Assembly (NCBI GenBank): GCA_020443425.1
Contig: JAGRIE010000001.1
Span: 124,001 to 188,000, forward strand
Reading direction: 5' to 3'
Length of the DNA: 64,000 nucleotides
Origin: Halioglobus sp.
Lineage (GTDB): Bacteria > Pseudomonadota > Gammaproteobacteria > Pseudomonadales > Halieaceae
The position numbers and the translations under genes were made by a program. Every line of letters begins with the position of its first letter. The stretch's first letter is position 1. Below the pieces are notes generated by a model. It saw only the letters and a program-made list of their open reading frames with translations, was not told the origin of the DNA and did no database searches. Below, in pieces: positions 37,843 to 46,746 of the stretch.

Positions 37843-40398
37843 ATGCGTATGTTGAATCATTTTGTCCCCCGGCCATGGTGCCGATCGGGCGGACGTCAGG
37901 GTCTGCTGGCGGTCGCCATTTCGAGCCTCCTCATTGTCTCCGGCACCGCCAGTGCGGTGGAGACAACAGGTACGATTGGCTCCCCGGGTGCAACCACTAC
38001 AATACCCGGCAATCAACTGCCGGCACCGGCCCCTGCGTTTGGTGGCGTTATCAAGGACGACGCCCTTAATTCGACACAGTGGTGGCCACCGCGCGTGGTG
38101 CCGCCGAAGGAAGCGCCCAATATTCTCTTCATCATGACCGATGACGCCGGGTTCGGTGTGCCGAGCACCTTCGGTGGAGTGATTCCCACGCCGACCATGG
38201 ACCGCATTGCAGAAAACGGCTTGCGCTACAATCGCATGTTCTCGACATCGCTGTGTTCTCCCACCCGCGCTGCCTCACTCACCGGGCGCAACCATCACTC
38301 GGTAGGGTTTGGTGTGATCGCCGAGCAGGCCACCGGTTACCCCGGCTATGACAGCGTGATCGGTGTCGACAACGCCACTATCGGGCGCATCCTGCGAGAC
38401 AATGGCTACGCCACTTCCTGGTTTGGCAAGGACCACAACACGCCGTCCTTCCAGGCCAGCCAGGCCGGGCCGTTCACCCAGTGGCCGACCGGTATGGGCT
38501 TCGATTATTTCTATGGGTTTGTCGGCGGAGATGCCAACCAGTGGGGGCCGAACCTGTTCCGCAATACCACACAGATTTATCCATTTGAAGGCAAGCCGGC
38601 AGGTACGTGGAACTTGATTACTGCGATGGCTGATGACGCCATCGACTGGATGTACCGCATCCACCAGACCGACCCCGATCAGCCACTGTTCCTCTACTAT
38701 GTGCCGGGGGCGTCTCACGCGCCACACCATCCCACCAAAGAGTGGGTGGAAAAAATCGAGGCCATGCATCTGTTTGACGACGGTTACGAAAAATTGCGTG
38801 AGACCATTTTTGAGAACCAGAAACGACTTGGCGTCATTCCCAAGGGGCTTGAGCTGACACCGTGGCCCGATGACCTGCTGACGCCGTGGGATGAACTGAC
38901 GCCTGAAGCCAGGAAACTGTTCATCAAACAGGTCAATGTGTTTGCCGCCTATGTGGCCTATAACGATCACGAAATCGGCCGGGTGATCCAGGCCTTTGAG
39001 GACCTGGGCAAGCTCGATAACACGCTGATCATCTACCAGAACGGTGACAACGGCACCAGTGGCGAGGGTGGGCCGCTGGGCACATTCAATGAAGTGGCAT
39101 TCTTCAACGGGATCGCACCGCCGGTGGATGTACAAATGAACTGGTATGACGTGTGGGGTACCGAGGAGACGTACAACCATATGTCCGCCGGATGGGCGTG
39201 GGCGTTCGATACCCCGTTCGACTGGTTCAAGCAGAACGCCTCCCGCCTGGGCGGCATCAACCAGAACATGGTGGTGTCGTGGCCGAAGGTCATCAAGGAC
39301 AAGGGCGCACTGCGTGAGCAGTTCATGCATGTCATCGATATTGTGCCCACCATCCTGGAAGTTACCGGTATACCTGCGCCTGAAGAAGTCGATGGCATCG
39401 AGCAGAAGCCGATCGAAGGCACCAGCTTTGCGTACACCTTCGATGAAGCCAATGCCGACGCACCGTCGAAGCACGTTACCCAGTACTTTGAAATGATGGG
39501 GCAGTGGGCGCTGTACCACGACGGCTGGTTGCTCAGCACCAAGGCCAATCGCGCGCCGTGGCAGGCCTTCAAGCCCGCCAACCCCGACCCGCTCAACAAC
39601 CAGGTGTTCCAGTTGTACGACTTCAGCACCAGCTGGAACCAATCCGAAGACATCGCGGCACAGCATCCCGAGAAAGTGGCTGAGATGCGGGCGATGTTTC
39701 TGGAGGAAGCCAAAAAATACCAGGTGTTGCCGCTGGATGCCTCGGTGGGCGCACGGGTAGCGGCGCCGCGCCCGAGCCTGACCGCGGGTCGCACTGAGTA
39801 TGTGTACACGCGCCCCATGATCGGCTTGCCGCAGGGTGATGCGCCGTACCTGCTCGACACCTCCTATACGATCACAGCCGATATTATCGTGCCGGAAGAC
39901 GGCGCCGAAGGCATGATCGTGACCTCTGGCGGCCGTTTCGGCGGCTGGGGCTTCTACCTGCTCAAGGGCAAGCCAGTGTTTGTCTGGAACCTGGTGGACC
40001 TGGAGCGCATCAAATGGGAGGGCGGCACGGCACTGTCACCGGGCAAGCACTCGATTGAGTTTGAGTTCGAGTACGATGGTCTCGGCATCGGCACCATGGC
40101 CTACAACAATTTCAGTGGTATCGGCCGGCCCGGTGTCGGTACGCTGAAGGTCGATGGCAAGGAAGTGCAAACCCTGAAAATGGAGAAGACCATACCCATC
40201 ATCCTGCAGTGGGACGAATCGTTTGATATCGGCTCCGACACCATCACGGGTGTCAACGATGCCGATTACAAACCGCCGTTCCCGCTGACGGCAGAACTCG
40301 AAAAGCTGACCATCACGGTCAACCGGCCGGTACTGTCCCCGGATGAAATCGAGAAGCTCAAGAAGGGTATGGAGAAGGTCGCTGCCGGGCGCGAGTAG
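37843..40398 (+). CDS. arylsulfatase, Cys-type, with C-terminal accessory domain
   Basis: 851 residues with AGGAG before the ATG. A signal peptide is cleaved near TASA, so the enzyme is exported. The metal site begins LFIMTDD (Asp100-Asp101) and the sulfatase signature is C-S-P-T-R (138-142) in a TSLCSPTRAASLTGR context; Cys138 must be converted to formylglycine by an FGE enzyme not encoded here. The last ~200 residues form a beta-sandwich-like domain (ADIIVPEDGAEGMIV, GGWGFYLLKGKPVF) common in this large arylsulfatase group. It releases sulfate from organic esters; substrate unknown. Divergent AraC regulator upstream. Confidence 0.93.
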   Translation: MRMLNHFVPRPWCRSGGRQGLLAVAISSLLIVSGTASAVETTGTIGSPGATTTIPGNQLPAPAPAFGGVIKDDALNSTQWWPPRVVPPKEAPNILFIMTDDAGFGVPSTFGGVIPTPTMDRIAENGLRYNRMFSTSLCSPTRAASLTGRNHHSVGFGVIAEQATGYPGYDSVIGVDNATIGRILRDNGYATSWFGKDHNTPSFQASQAGPFTQWPTGMGFDYFYGFVGGDANQWGPNLFRNTTQIYPFEGKPAGTWNLITAMADDAIDWMYRIHQTDPDQPLFLYYVPGASHAPHHPTKEWVEKIEAMHLFDDGYEKLRETIFENQKRLGVIPKGLELTPWPDDLLTPWDELTPEARKLFIKQVNVFAAYVAYNDHEIGRVIQAFEDLGKLDNTLIIYQNGDNGTSGEGGPLGTFNEVAFFNGIAPPVDVQMNWYDVWGTEETYNHMSAGWAWAFDTPFDWFKQNASRLGGINQNMVVSWPKVIKDKGALREQFMHVIDIVPTILEVTGIPAPEEVDGIEQKPIEGTSFAYTFDEANADAPSKHVTQYFEMMGQWALYHDGWLLSTKANRAPWQAFKPANPDPLNNQVFQLYDFSTSWNQSEDIAAQHPEKVAEMRAMFLEEAKKYQVLPLDASVGARVAAPRPSLTAGRTEYVYTRPMIGLPQGDAPYLLDTSYTITADIIVPEDGAEGMIVTSGGRFGGWGFYLLKGKPVFVWNLVDLERIKWEGGTALSPGKHSIEFEFEYDGLGIGTMAYNNFSGIGRPGVGTLKVDGKEVQTLKMEKTIPIILQWDESFDIGSDTITGVNDADYKPPFPLTAELEKLTITVNRPVLSPDEIEKLKKGMEKVAAGRE

Positions 40399-40453
40399 GC
40401 TCGCCACTACGCAATAGACCGCTATCTCCGCCGTTTTAAGCGGCACCGCAACA

Positions 40454-40481
40454 GGTCGCCTCCGCACAGGGGCGGCCTTTT
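40454..40481 (+). terminator. terminator after the arylsulfatase
   Basis: GGTCGCCTC (40454-40462) pairs with GGGGCGGCC (40469-40477), with two G-T pairs, loop of 6, followed by TTTT. It lies 56 nt after the sulfatase stop. Confidence 0.6.
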
Positions 40482-40579
40482 ACCGCTTCCGGACGTCCTG
40501 TTCGCTCCCTGTTTTTTGCCCCCTGTGGCTGTTATTCTCCGGTCCTACGCCATCACTGACATCACCATGAGGTACTCCG

Positions 40580-41209
40580 TTGAAGCAAGCGCTAGTCAAT
40601 ATGCTGACCATGCAGCACAGAATGAACGCACGTGTGCACGAGAACTGGGTCGAACAGGATTTCGAATGGTACCGGGCGACCTGGATCGAGTGTGGTGAGC
40701 TGATCGAACACTACGGCTATAAATGGTGGAAAAAACAGGACGCCGATATCGAGCAGGTCCGGCTGGAGGTTATCGATATATGGCACTTCGGCATGTCGGC
40801 CCTGTTCCGCGATGGCAAATCCATCGAGCAGATCGCCACGGAAATCGCAGACGAGGTGACTGGTTATGAGGCGGTCGGCCTCGGGGTCAGGGAGGCGACA
40901 GAGGCCCTGGCGCTGCACTCGCTGCAGACAAAGCGCTTTTCCCCCACCTGTTTCTGGGAATTGATGTTCGCTGTCGGCCTCGATTTTGACAGCCTTTACA
41001 GTGCCTATGTGGGGAAAAATGTATTGAATTTTTTCCGGCAGGATAACGGTTATAAAGCGGGCAGTTACGTGAAGAACTGGGCGGGCAGGGAGGACAACGA
41101 ACACCTGGTGGAGCTGGTCGCACTGCTGGATAAGACAGCGGATGATTTTGCCGACCAGGTCTACCGGGCGCTTGAGGACCGCTACCGGGAACTCGTTGCG
41201 GGCGCCTGA
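40580..41209 (+). CDS. dimeric all-alpha dUTPase
   Basis: 209 residues from TTG with GAGG about 8 nt upstream. Metal-binding helices of the all-alpha NTP pyrophosphatase fold are visible: ECGELIEH (ExxE), EVIDIWHF (ExxD), followed by the family motif GKNVLNFFRQDNGYKAGSY and GREDNEHL. It hydrolyses dUTP (and probably dUDP) to dUMP, keeping uracil out of DNA. It is unrelated to the trimeric Dut usual in enterics and pseudomonads. The next gene follows after 3 nt, suggesting a two-gene operon. Confidence 0.92.
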   Translation: MKQALVNMLTMQHRMNARVHENWVEQDFEWYRATWIECGELIEHYGYKWWKKQDADIEQVRLEVIDIWHFGMSALFRDGKSIEQIATEIADEVTGYEAVGLGVREATEALALHSLQTKRFSPTCFWELMFAVGLDFDSLYSAYVGKNVLNFFRQDNGYKAGSYVKNWAGREDNEHLVELVALLDKTADDFADQVYRALEDRYRELVAGA

Positions 41210-41212
41210 TCC

Positions 41213-42103
41213 ATGCCGTCGGAAGACAACAAGCTGTCCACCACTGCGCTGGCGAAGAAGCTGGATATCCCGGTACAGCAGCTGTTCGGCATCCTCAAGG
41301 ATTACGGCTGGATCCAGCGTGTGCAGGACAGTTGGGTACTGACACCAAAAGGTGAGTACGAGGGCGGCAGCTACCACAGCAGCCGGCGCTACGGCTCCTA
41401 CATCGTGTGGCCGGAAACCGTGGAGCAGCACCCACTGCTACAGGCGATCGAATCCAATCAGCGCATCACGGCGGCCTCTATGGTGCGCTACTACCCGCAC
41501 CTGCATGCGCGTCATATCAATCGGGCGCTGGCCGAGCTCGGCCTGCAACAACACACGCTGCTCGGTTGGGAACTGACGGCAATGGGGCGCGCCTGGGGCG
41601 GGATGCAGGAGGAGAGCACCAGCAGCGGTGCATTCTATGTCAGCTGGCCCTATGAGATTATCGACAATCCAGTCATCCATCGCGAGTTGAGCCGGCAGTC
41701 AGGTCAGCAGCCCTCGCAGGATGTCCCCGACAACGCCGAGCCCGATCTCTTCGCACAGTCTGCCGCAGCCGAGGATAATCGCGGGATTGACGGACACCAA
41801 TTGCAATCCCCCCTGCAGACCCGCGTCTGCAACTGGTTGTATCTGGCGCAACTGGCACACGCGCATCACCGCGCGCTGCCCACACAAGACCTGGTGTACG
41901 CGGACTTCTACCTCCCGACCGGCAATATCTACATCGACTGCTGGGATACCGATGTCCCCACCGGTGAGCTGTCAGCGAAGTTTCACAAGCGGGAACTGTA
42001 CCAGCAGCTGGAGTTGCGGCACCTGGAGATCAATGCCGGTGACGGCGACAAGCTCGATGAAGTGCTTGGCCGTGGCCTGCTCGCCTTCGGGATTCGCTGT
42101 TAG
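41213..42103 (+). CDS. unrecognised protein: tandem winged-helix-like units plus PD-(D/E)XK-like C-terminus
   Basis: 296 residues, not recognised as a named family. Two units look like internal duplicates: residues 8-70 contain SWVLTPKGEYEGG then YGSYIVWPE, and residues 80-150 contain GWELTAMGRAWGG then AFYVSWPYE. The first also resembles the C-terminal KilAC-type domain of phage antirepressors. A polar linker (about 158-198) leads to a C-terminal segment with ADFYLPTGNIYIDCW, then KFHKRELY and LEIN, the spacing of small PD-(D/E)XK nuclease-like domains. Starts 3 nt after the dUTPase gene without its own ribosome site, so translation is probably coupled. Nucleic-acid binding is inferred. Confidence 0.6.
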   Translation: MPSEDNKLSTTALAKKLDIPVQQLFGILKDYGWIQRVQDSWVLTPKGEYEGGSYHSSRRYGSYIVWPETVEQHPLLQAIESNQRITAASMVRYYPHLHARHINRALAELGLQQHTLLGWELTAMGRAWGGMQEESTSSGAFYVSWPYEIIDNPVIHRELSRQSGQQPSQDVPDNAEPDLFAQSAAAEDNRGIDGHQLQSPLQTRVCNWLYLAQLAHAHHRALPTQDLVYADFYLPTGNIYIDCWDTDVPTGELSAKFHKRELYQQLELRHLEINAGDGDKLDEVLGRGLLAFGIRC

Positions 42104-42120
42104 TACGGGCAAACAGCCGT

Positions 42121-43230
42121 TTATCGGCGCTGCAGTATAACCCCGCACTCCATGTGATCCGTATACGCGAATTGATCGAACAGCGCAAATCGGGTCACGG
42201 CATGGGTGGCGTGCAACGGGGCCAGGTTCTCGGCCAGCGACACCGGGTTGCAGGAGATGTAGATGATGGTGTTGAAACGACCCACCATTTCCAGCGTGTA
42301 TGCATCCAGGCCCGCACGCGGAGGATCGACGAATACCGTGCCGAGGTCGTACTCCTCCAGTGGCTTTGGCAGTTCCCTGAGCCTGCGAAACACGCGCTGT
42401 GCATTCATGGCCTGCGTCACTTCCTCGGCAGACATACGCAGCAGTTGTACATTGTCGATACTGTTGGCGGCCAGGTTTTCCCGCGCGGCGCGGATGGAGG
42501 TCTTGGACAGCTCAGTCGCAATGACATGCTCGAAATGCCGCGACAGCGGCAGTGTGAAATTGCCGTTGCCGCAGTACAGTTCCAACAGGTCGCCGGGCAG
42601 GGCGCGCGCCTGCTCACAGGCCCATTCGATCATGTGGATATTCATGCGGCCATTCGGCTGGCTGAATCCCTGCTCGTACTGGCGGTAATGGAACTCCTCA
42701 CCCCGCACGGGCAAGACCTCCTGTACAAAGTCCCTGCCGATCACGACTTTCTGCTTGCGACTGCGGCCTATCACTGACACCGGAGACAGGGGATCCGACA
42801 GCTCTGCAGCCAACACTGTGGCCGCGCTCTCCCAGGCGGCATCAAGCTTGCGATGATAGGCCAGTGTCACCACCATATCGCCGGACAAGGTGGCCAGAAA
42901 CTCCACCTGGAACAGTTTTCGCCGCAGCGTGAGGCTGGCATTCAGCTTCTGGTGCAACACCGGCATCAGTGCCTGGATGCGCGCGTCTGCTATCGGGAAA
43001 TCGGTGATCACCACGGGGGTTTTTGGCGCGTCGCGCCGGAACATCACATAGTTGACGACGTCACCCTCATGCCACATCCGGAACTCGGCGCGCAGCCGAA
43101 ACCCGGTGGGCGGGGAGGCAAAAATCTCGGGGGAGGGTGGCGAAAACGGTGCCAGCAGGGCGCTGACCCTGTCGGTCTTGGCTGACAATAGCGCGGTGTA
43201 GTGTTGTGGCTGTACAGCGGAGATCGGCAT
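42121..43230 (-). CDS. trmA: tRNA (uracil-54-C5)-methyltransferase
   Basis: 369 residues from ATG at 43230, which overlaps the ybiB stop by 1 nt (longer upstream frames run inside ybiB). SAM-binding LELYCGNGNFTLP, FVDPPRAG, catalytic Cys in YISCNPVSL and general-base Glu in DHMECGVI. It makes ribothymidine at position 54 of tRNAs. No iron-sulfur cysteine cluster, which separates it from RlmC/RlmD. Convergent with the 296-residue gene. Confidence 0.96.
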   Translation of the reverse strand: MPISAVQPQHYTALLSAKTDRVSALLAPFSPPSPEIFASPPTGFRLRAEFRMWHEGDVVNYVMFRRDAPKTPVVITDFPIADARIQALMPVLHQKLNASLTLRRKLFQVEFLATLSGDMVVTLAYHRKLDAAWESAATVLAAELSDPLSPVSVIGRSRKQKVVIGRDFVQEVLPVRGEEFHYRQYEQGFSQPNGRMNIHMIEWACEQARALPGDLLELYCGNGNFTLPLSRHFEHVIATELSKTSIRAARENLAANSIDNVQLLRMSAEEVTQAMNAQRVFRRLRELPKPLEEYDLGTVFVDPPRAGLDAYTLEMVGRFNTIIYISCNPVSLAENLAPLHATHAVTRFALFDQFAYTDHMECGVILQRR

Positions 43231-44246
43231 CAGGACAGCCTCGCGAGGTTGCGGTTTTCCCAGAGCTGCCAGGCGCGCTGCTGCGCAGTCTCCAGCGTCG
43301 TGTCCGGCGCCAGGGTCATCAGTGCCAGCGCAGTTGTGGCCAGCACTGCATTCAGTGCATACGTGTCGGTTGCCTGGCCTCGCCACAGCGCCCGCAGCGG
43401 CTCGGTGGCGGGAGCGGGTACACTGTCGATGCGCTGCGACAGGCTGCGCGGCAGTACCCAATCATCCCGGTGTTGTTCGTTTAACATTGCGACTCTGGTG
43501 TCGGCCTGTGGCTTGACTTCAATTTCACCGCTCTCTCCCTTGAACACCATGGCCTGCGGCTGGCCCAGTATCTGGTCGGCTTGCTGGTGCAGGCGCGCAT
43601 AGGCGGGGTGAAACACGCTCTGTAAACTTGCTGGCGCGCGCAGGGGGTTGACCAGGCGGCTCAGGGTGTTGACGGGAGAGCGCAGGCCAAGCAGGGGTTT
43701 CAATTCTATCAGCGCCTGCAGAGGTTGGCAGAAATGCTGCAGCGGCAGGTAGCTCAGTCGTTCCGTGTCCAGCTGTGTTGCAACGTCAGCCCAGCTTGCG
43801 GCCACGGGTAAGCGCAATTGCCGCAGCGCATCTTCAGCATACAGTCGTCCGGCTGTGTGTCCCTTTGAACCGTGCACAAACACCCGGTAACCGGCTTCAG
43901 CCAACAGCAGCATCGACAGGATGAACCAGGGGTGCTGGTGTTTTTTACCGGCATAGCAGGACCAGTCCAGATCGGCCCCCAGACCAGCGGGTGCTGCTAT
44001 CATGCAGGACCGACACGCCTGCACGAAGCCGGCCAGTTCTTCCGGTGTCTCTTCCTTTACCCGCAGCAACATCAGGAAGGCGCCGATCTGCAGCGGCTCG
44101 GCAGCCCCTGTCAAAATCATCTCAAACGCTATTCGCGCCTCGTCCTGCGTCAGGGAACGCGTGCCCGTTTTACCCTTGCCCAGAATTCGAAGGTAGGGGG
44201 CAAAGGGGTGTTCGGCTTGCGCGGATGTCGATGGCTTGTCAATCAC
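43230..44246 (-). CDS. ybiB: YbiB/TrpD2-family protein
   Basis: 338 residues. Fold of anthranilate phosphoribosyltransferase (TLTQDEAR-like N-terminus, MLLRVKEETPEELAGF, HGSKGHTAGR), but the substrate-site residues of TrpD are replaced. E. coli YbiB binds nucleic acids, especially RNA, and lacks phosphoribosyltransferase activity; this is family knowledge. It sits directly before trmA and after the tus genes on the same strand. Confidence 0.85.
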   Translation of the reverse strand: MIDKPSTSAQAEHPFAPYLRILGKGKTGTRSLTQDEARIAFEMILTGAAEPLQIGAFLMLLRVKEETPEELAGFVQACRSCMIAAPAGLGADLDWSCYAGKKHQHPWFILSMLLLAEAGYRVFVHGSKGHTAGRLYAEDALRQLRLPVAASWADVATQLDTERLSYLPLQHFCQPLQALIELKPLLGLRSPVNTLSRLVNPLRAPASLQSVFHPAYARLHQQADQILGQPQAMVFKGESGEIEVKPQADTRVAMLNEQHRDDWVLPRSLSQRIDSVPAPATEPLRALWRGQATDTYALNAVLATTALALMTLAPDTTLETAQQRAWQLWENRNLARLS

Positions 44247-44255
44247 AGGGCTTCA

Positions 44256-44579
44256 TCACAGGCAGTTGTCGGGTTTCGGCAGGCCGGCTATCTTGCTGCC
44301 GATCTTGGCCGGGGATCCTGGAAACAGGGACATCAGGTAGATGCTCCTGCCTTTGTCCGGCCCCAGTTTGAGCCCGCAGTATTTGACCATGGCGCGCATG
44401 GCAGGGGAGCTGTCGTACTCGCGATAGTAGGCGCGCAGCAGTTCCAGTATCTCCCAGTGGGCAGGGGTCAGGTCGATGTCTTCCGCTGCGGCGATCTGTT
44501 CAGCCACCTGCGGAGTCCAGTCTGAAAGGTCGCGCAGGAACCCCTCGGCATCAAAGGCATCGGCTCCCGGTGTGCTCAT
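44256..44579 (-). CDS. tusE: sulfur carrier TusE (DsrC family)
   Basis: 107 residues from ATG at 44579, overlapping the tusB stop by 1 nt. TPAHWEILELLR helix and the C-terminal arm with the penultimate cysteine (KPDNCL) that carries the persulfide. It passes sulfur from TusBCD to MnmA for 2-thiolation of tRNA wobble uridine. No additional C-terminal Cys of the dissimilatory DsrC type. Confidence 0.93.
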   Translation of the reverse strand: MSTPGADAFDAEGFLRDLSDWTPQVAEQIAAAEDIDLTPAHWEILELLRAYYREYDSSPAMRAMVKYCGLKLGPDKGRSIYLMSLFPGSPAKIGSKIAGLPKPDNCL

Positions 44580-44875
44580 CAGTACCACGCCATTTGCCGG
44601 CAGTAGCGCTCGCTGAGTGCTACCAGTCCATCCATATCGACAAGGCCAATGCCCTGCGCAGTGCAGGTGACGCCAGTGAGCTGGGCATGGGTGTCCAGCA
44701 CATACAGCTGGGCACCGGTTGCCAACAGCGCCCCACACGCCTCGGTGTCCGGCACAGCGGCATAGACCCCGTCGCCCATCAGCACTGCGGCATCGCCCGG
44801 TTGCAGGACCTTGAGGCAGTCCTTGAATGCCGCGCTCGAGGGTGCCGCGCTCAATGTATGCAACAGCACGCTCAC
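44579..44875 (-). CDS. tusB: sulfurtransferase subunit TusB (DsrH family)
   Basis: 98 residues (MSVLLHTLS start, GDAAVLMGDGVYAA, CRQMAWY end). Part of the TusBCD hexamer relaying sulfur to TusE. Its start overlaps the tusC stop by 4 bp. Confidence 0.9.
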   Translation of the reverse strand: MSVLLHTLSAAPSSAAFKDCLKVLQPGDAAVLMGDGVYAAVPDTEACGALLATGAQLYVLDTHAQLTGVTCTAQGIGLVDMDGLVALSERYCRQMAWY

Positions 44876-45237
44876 AACCCCAACAGGTGGTCATGCGCCA
44901 CCATCAGCCGATGCATATCATGCGGTGACAGCCGCTCCACAGCGACCGCGGCAGCGTCGAGGTTCACCCGGTAGCGCTCTGCGGCCTCTGCGTCGACATA
45001 GACCCGGTCGATATCGTACAGGGGCAGCGAGGCCAACTGGCGACCGATATTCTTGACCCCCAGGCGTTGACTGTCCTGATCCGGCATCAGCTGCAGCACA
45101 CCTTCGCCGGTGAACAGGAGTTCGACCCGCTGGTCGAAGGCGGCTGTCGCCAGCGCGACATCGACAGCCGCTTTGGCCAGGCTGGAGCCATAGGGGCTGT
45201 GCCGGATCACGATGAGAAGCCGTTTTTTCTCCGCCAT
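44872..45237 (-). CDS. tusC: sulfurtransferase subunit TusC (DsrF family)
   Basis: 121 residues from ATG at 45237; a GTG six nt upstream (45243) is an alternative start. RLLIVIRHSPYGSSLAKAAVD is the family start and HDHLLGL the end. DsrE/F-like fold; structural partner in TusBCD. Coupled to tusB by a 4-bp overlap. Confidence 0.92.
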   Translation of the reverse strand: MAEKKRLLIVIRHSPYGSSLAKAAVDVALATAAFDQRVELLFTGEGVLQLMPDQDSQRLGVKNIGRQLASLPLYDIDRVYVDAEAAERYRVNLDAAAVAVERLSPHDMHRLMVAHDHLLGL

Positions 45238-45245
45238 GGTCACGC

Positions 45246-45638
45246 TCAGCCGCCGAACGTCATCAGTCGATCTGAGGTCGCGCAGGCATCCACCAACTGC
45301 CCCAGCCCCGACACAGTAAAGGCCGGGCTGATCGATGCGGCGGCACGCTCGTAGCGCGCCGCTTCAGTCTGGTCCAGCATGCCGTATTTCAGCGCCGAGG
45401 CGACACACAGCACCAGTTCAACCCCGTGCTGGTCATGCAGTTGTTCCCAGGCTCGCACCGGGTCGGCCTCATCCTGGGGGAACACGCTGAAGTTTGAGCC
45501 GGCGGTGGTGCCCGCGTCGAGGAAGAACACGCGGTGGATACGGTGGCCCCGCGCAATCGCGCAGCGGGCAAACTCCGCCGCGGAGCGCGAACTGAGCCCC
45601 GAAACCGGTGAGGACACGACGAGCAGGGAGTAGATCAA
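45246..45638 (-). CDS. tusD: sulfurtransferase subunit TusD (DsrE family)
   Basis: 130 residues. Starts IYSLLVVSSPV, contains FFLDAG and the active cysteine in ELVLCVASALKYG that receives the persulfide from TusA. First gene of tusDCBE-ybiB-trmA on the minus strand, so two tRNA-uridine modifications are encoded together. Confidence 0.92.
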   Translation of the reverse strand: MIYSLLVVSSPVSGLSSRSAAEFARCAIARGHRIHRVFFLDAGTTAGSNFSVFPQDEADPVRAWEQLHDQHGVELVLCVASALKYGMLDQTEAARYERAAASISPAFTVSGLGQLVDACATSDRLMTFGG

Positions 45639-45657
45639 GCGGGGCTTCGCCTATAAA

Positions 45658-45685
45658 CAAAAAACCCCGGGAAAAACCGGGGTTT
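45658..45685 (-). terminator. terminator after yccA
   Basis: Perfect 9-bp stem (AAACCCCGG at 45662-45670 with CCGGGGTTT at 45677-45685), 6-nt loop; read on the minus strand it is followed by a T6 run. It separates yccA from the tus operon. Confidence 0.85.
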
Positions 45686-45704
45686 GATGACCGTGCGTCG
45701 GTGA

Positions 45705-46379
45705 TCAATCATCGCCGCTGAAAGCCGTCAGCAGGCTCAGCAGGTGAATGAACAGGTTGTAGATATCGAGGTACAGGGATACCGTCGCGCGTATGTAGTT
45801 GGTCTCGCCACCGTTGATAATGCGGCTGGTGTCGAACAGGATCAGGCCGGACATAATCATCACGATCGCAGCCGAGATGGTCAGCGAGAGAGCGGGTATG
45901 GCGAGGAAGATGTTGGCAATCATCGCCACCACCGCGACCAGCAGGCCGACCATCAGGAAGCCGCCCATGTAGGAAAAATCCTTGCGGGTCGTCAGCGCAT
46001 ACGCGGACAGGCCGAAGAAGACCACGGCGGTGCCGCCCAGGGCCTGCATAACCAGTGCCGGTCCGCCTGGCATGGCCAGATAGTAGTTGAGCATTGGCCC
46101 TATGGCTGCCCCCATCACGCCGGTGAAGGCGAAAATGGCTGGCAGGCCTTTGCTGGTATCCGCCATTTTGTGCACCACGAAAAGCAGGCCGAACCCGACC
46201 AGTGACAGTACCAGTGCCATACCCTGACCAAGGCCCATGGCCATGGAAACCCCGGCGGTGAAAGCGCTAAAAAGCAGTGTCATACCTAAAAGCAGATAGG
46301 TATTCTTGAGAACCTTGTTGGTACTGAGTGCGGACTCGATACCGATCGAACCTACGCTGTACACACCTTTGTCTTGCAT
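45705..46379 (-). CDS. yccA: Bax inhibitor-1/YccA family membrane protein
   Basis: 224 residues with seven predicted membrane helices (LLLGMTLLFSAFTAGVSMA, GGFLMVGLLVAVVAMIANIF, IVMIMSGLILFDTSRI). The conserved C-terminal DxSRI-like and SLYLDIYNLFIHLL segments identify the family. In E. coli YccA modulates FtsH proteolysis of membrane proteins. Monocistronic, between a terminator and tRNA-Ser. Confidence 0.93.
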   Translation of the reverse strand: MQDKGVYSVGSIGIESALSTNKVLKNTYLLLGMTLLFSAFTAGVSMAMGLGQGMALVLSLVGFGLLFVVHKMADTSKGLPAIFAFTGVMGAAIGPMLNYYLAMPGGPALVMQALGGTAVVFFGLSAYALTTRKDFSYMGGFLMVGLLVAVVAMIANIFLAIPALSLTISAAIVMIMSGLILFDTSRIINGGETNYIRATVSLYLDIYNLFIHLLSLLTAFSGDD

Positions 46380-46548
46380 GACTTACTCCGTAATGTTGCG
46401 CACGGCTTGTGCGATGGAACCTTTGACAGATAATAAGGGTGAAAGATCCATAATCCAAGTCAAACGCGGCAAAATGTTGCGCTGCATGGAGGAGGGTGTA
46501 GATGCCCGGGTTGGTGTAGCGGGGCGGGAGCGCGAGGCAGACAGGAAA

Positions 46549-46638
46549 TGGCGGTGGGCTAAGGATTTGAACCTTAGGAGGGGATAAACCCTCAACGGTT
46601 TTCAAGACCGCCGCTTTCGACCACTCAGCCAGCCCACC
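46549..46638 (-). tRNA. tRNA-Ser (UGA)
   Basis: 90 nt on the minus strand with encoded CCA. Acceptor GGTGGGC pairs with GCCCACC; anticodon loop CTTGAAA gives TGA; long variable arm GAGGGTTTATCCCCTC; T-arm AAGGTTCAAATCCTT. Confidence 0.96.
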
Positions 46639-46746
46639 GGAGATGCTTCGTGTTACTCGTGTAGCGCGAAGCGAGCGAGATTATACAGCGATGGAAACAG
46701 GACACAAGAGCTGACCGCACTCTTGTGTCACTGGATGCCACTTTTC

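Noticed and set aside
38275-39666. 463-residue open frame on the minus strand
   Set aside because: Antisense to the arylsulfatase, which has full catalytic motifs.
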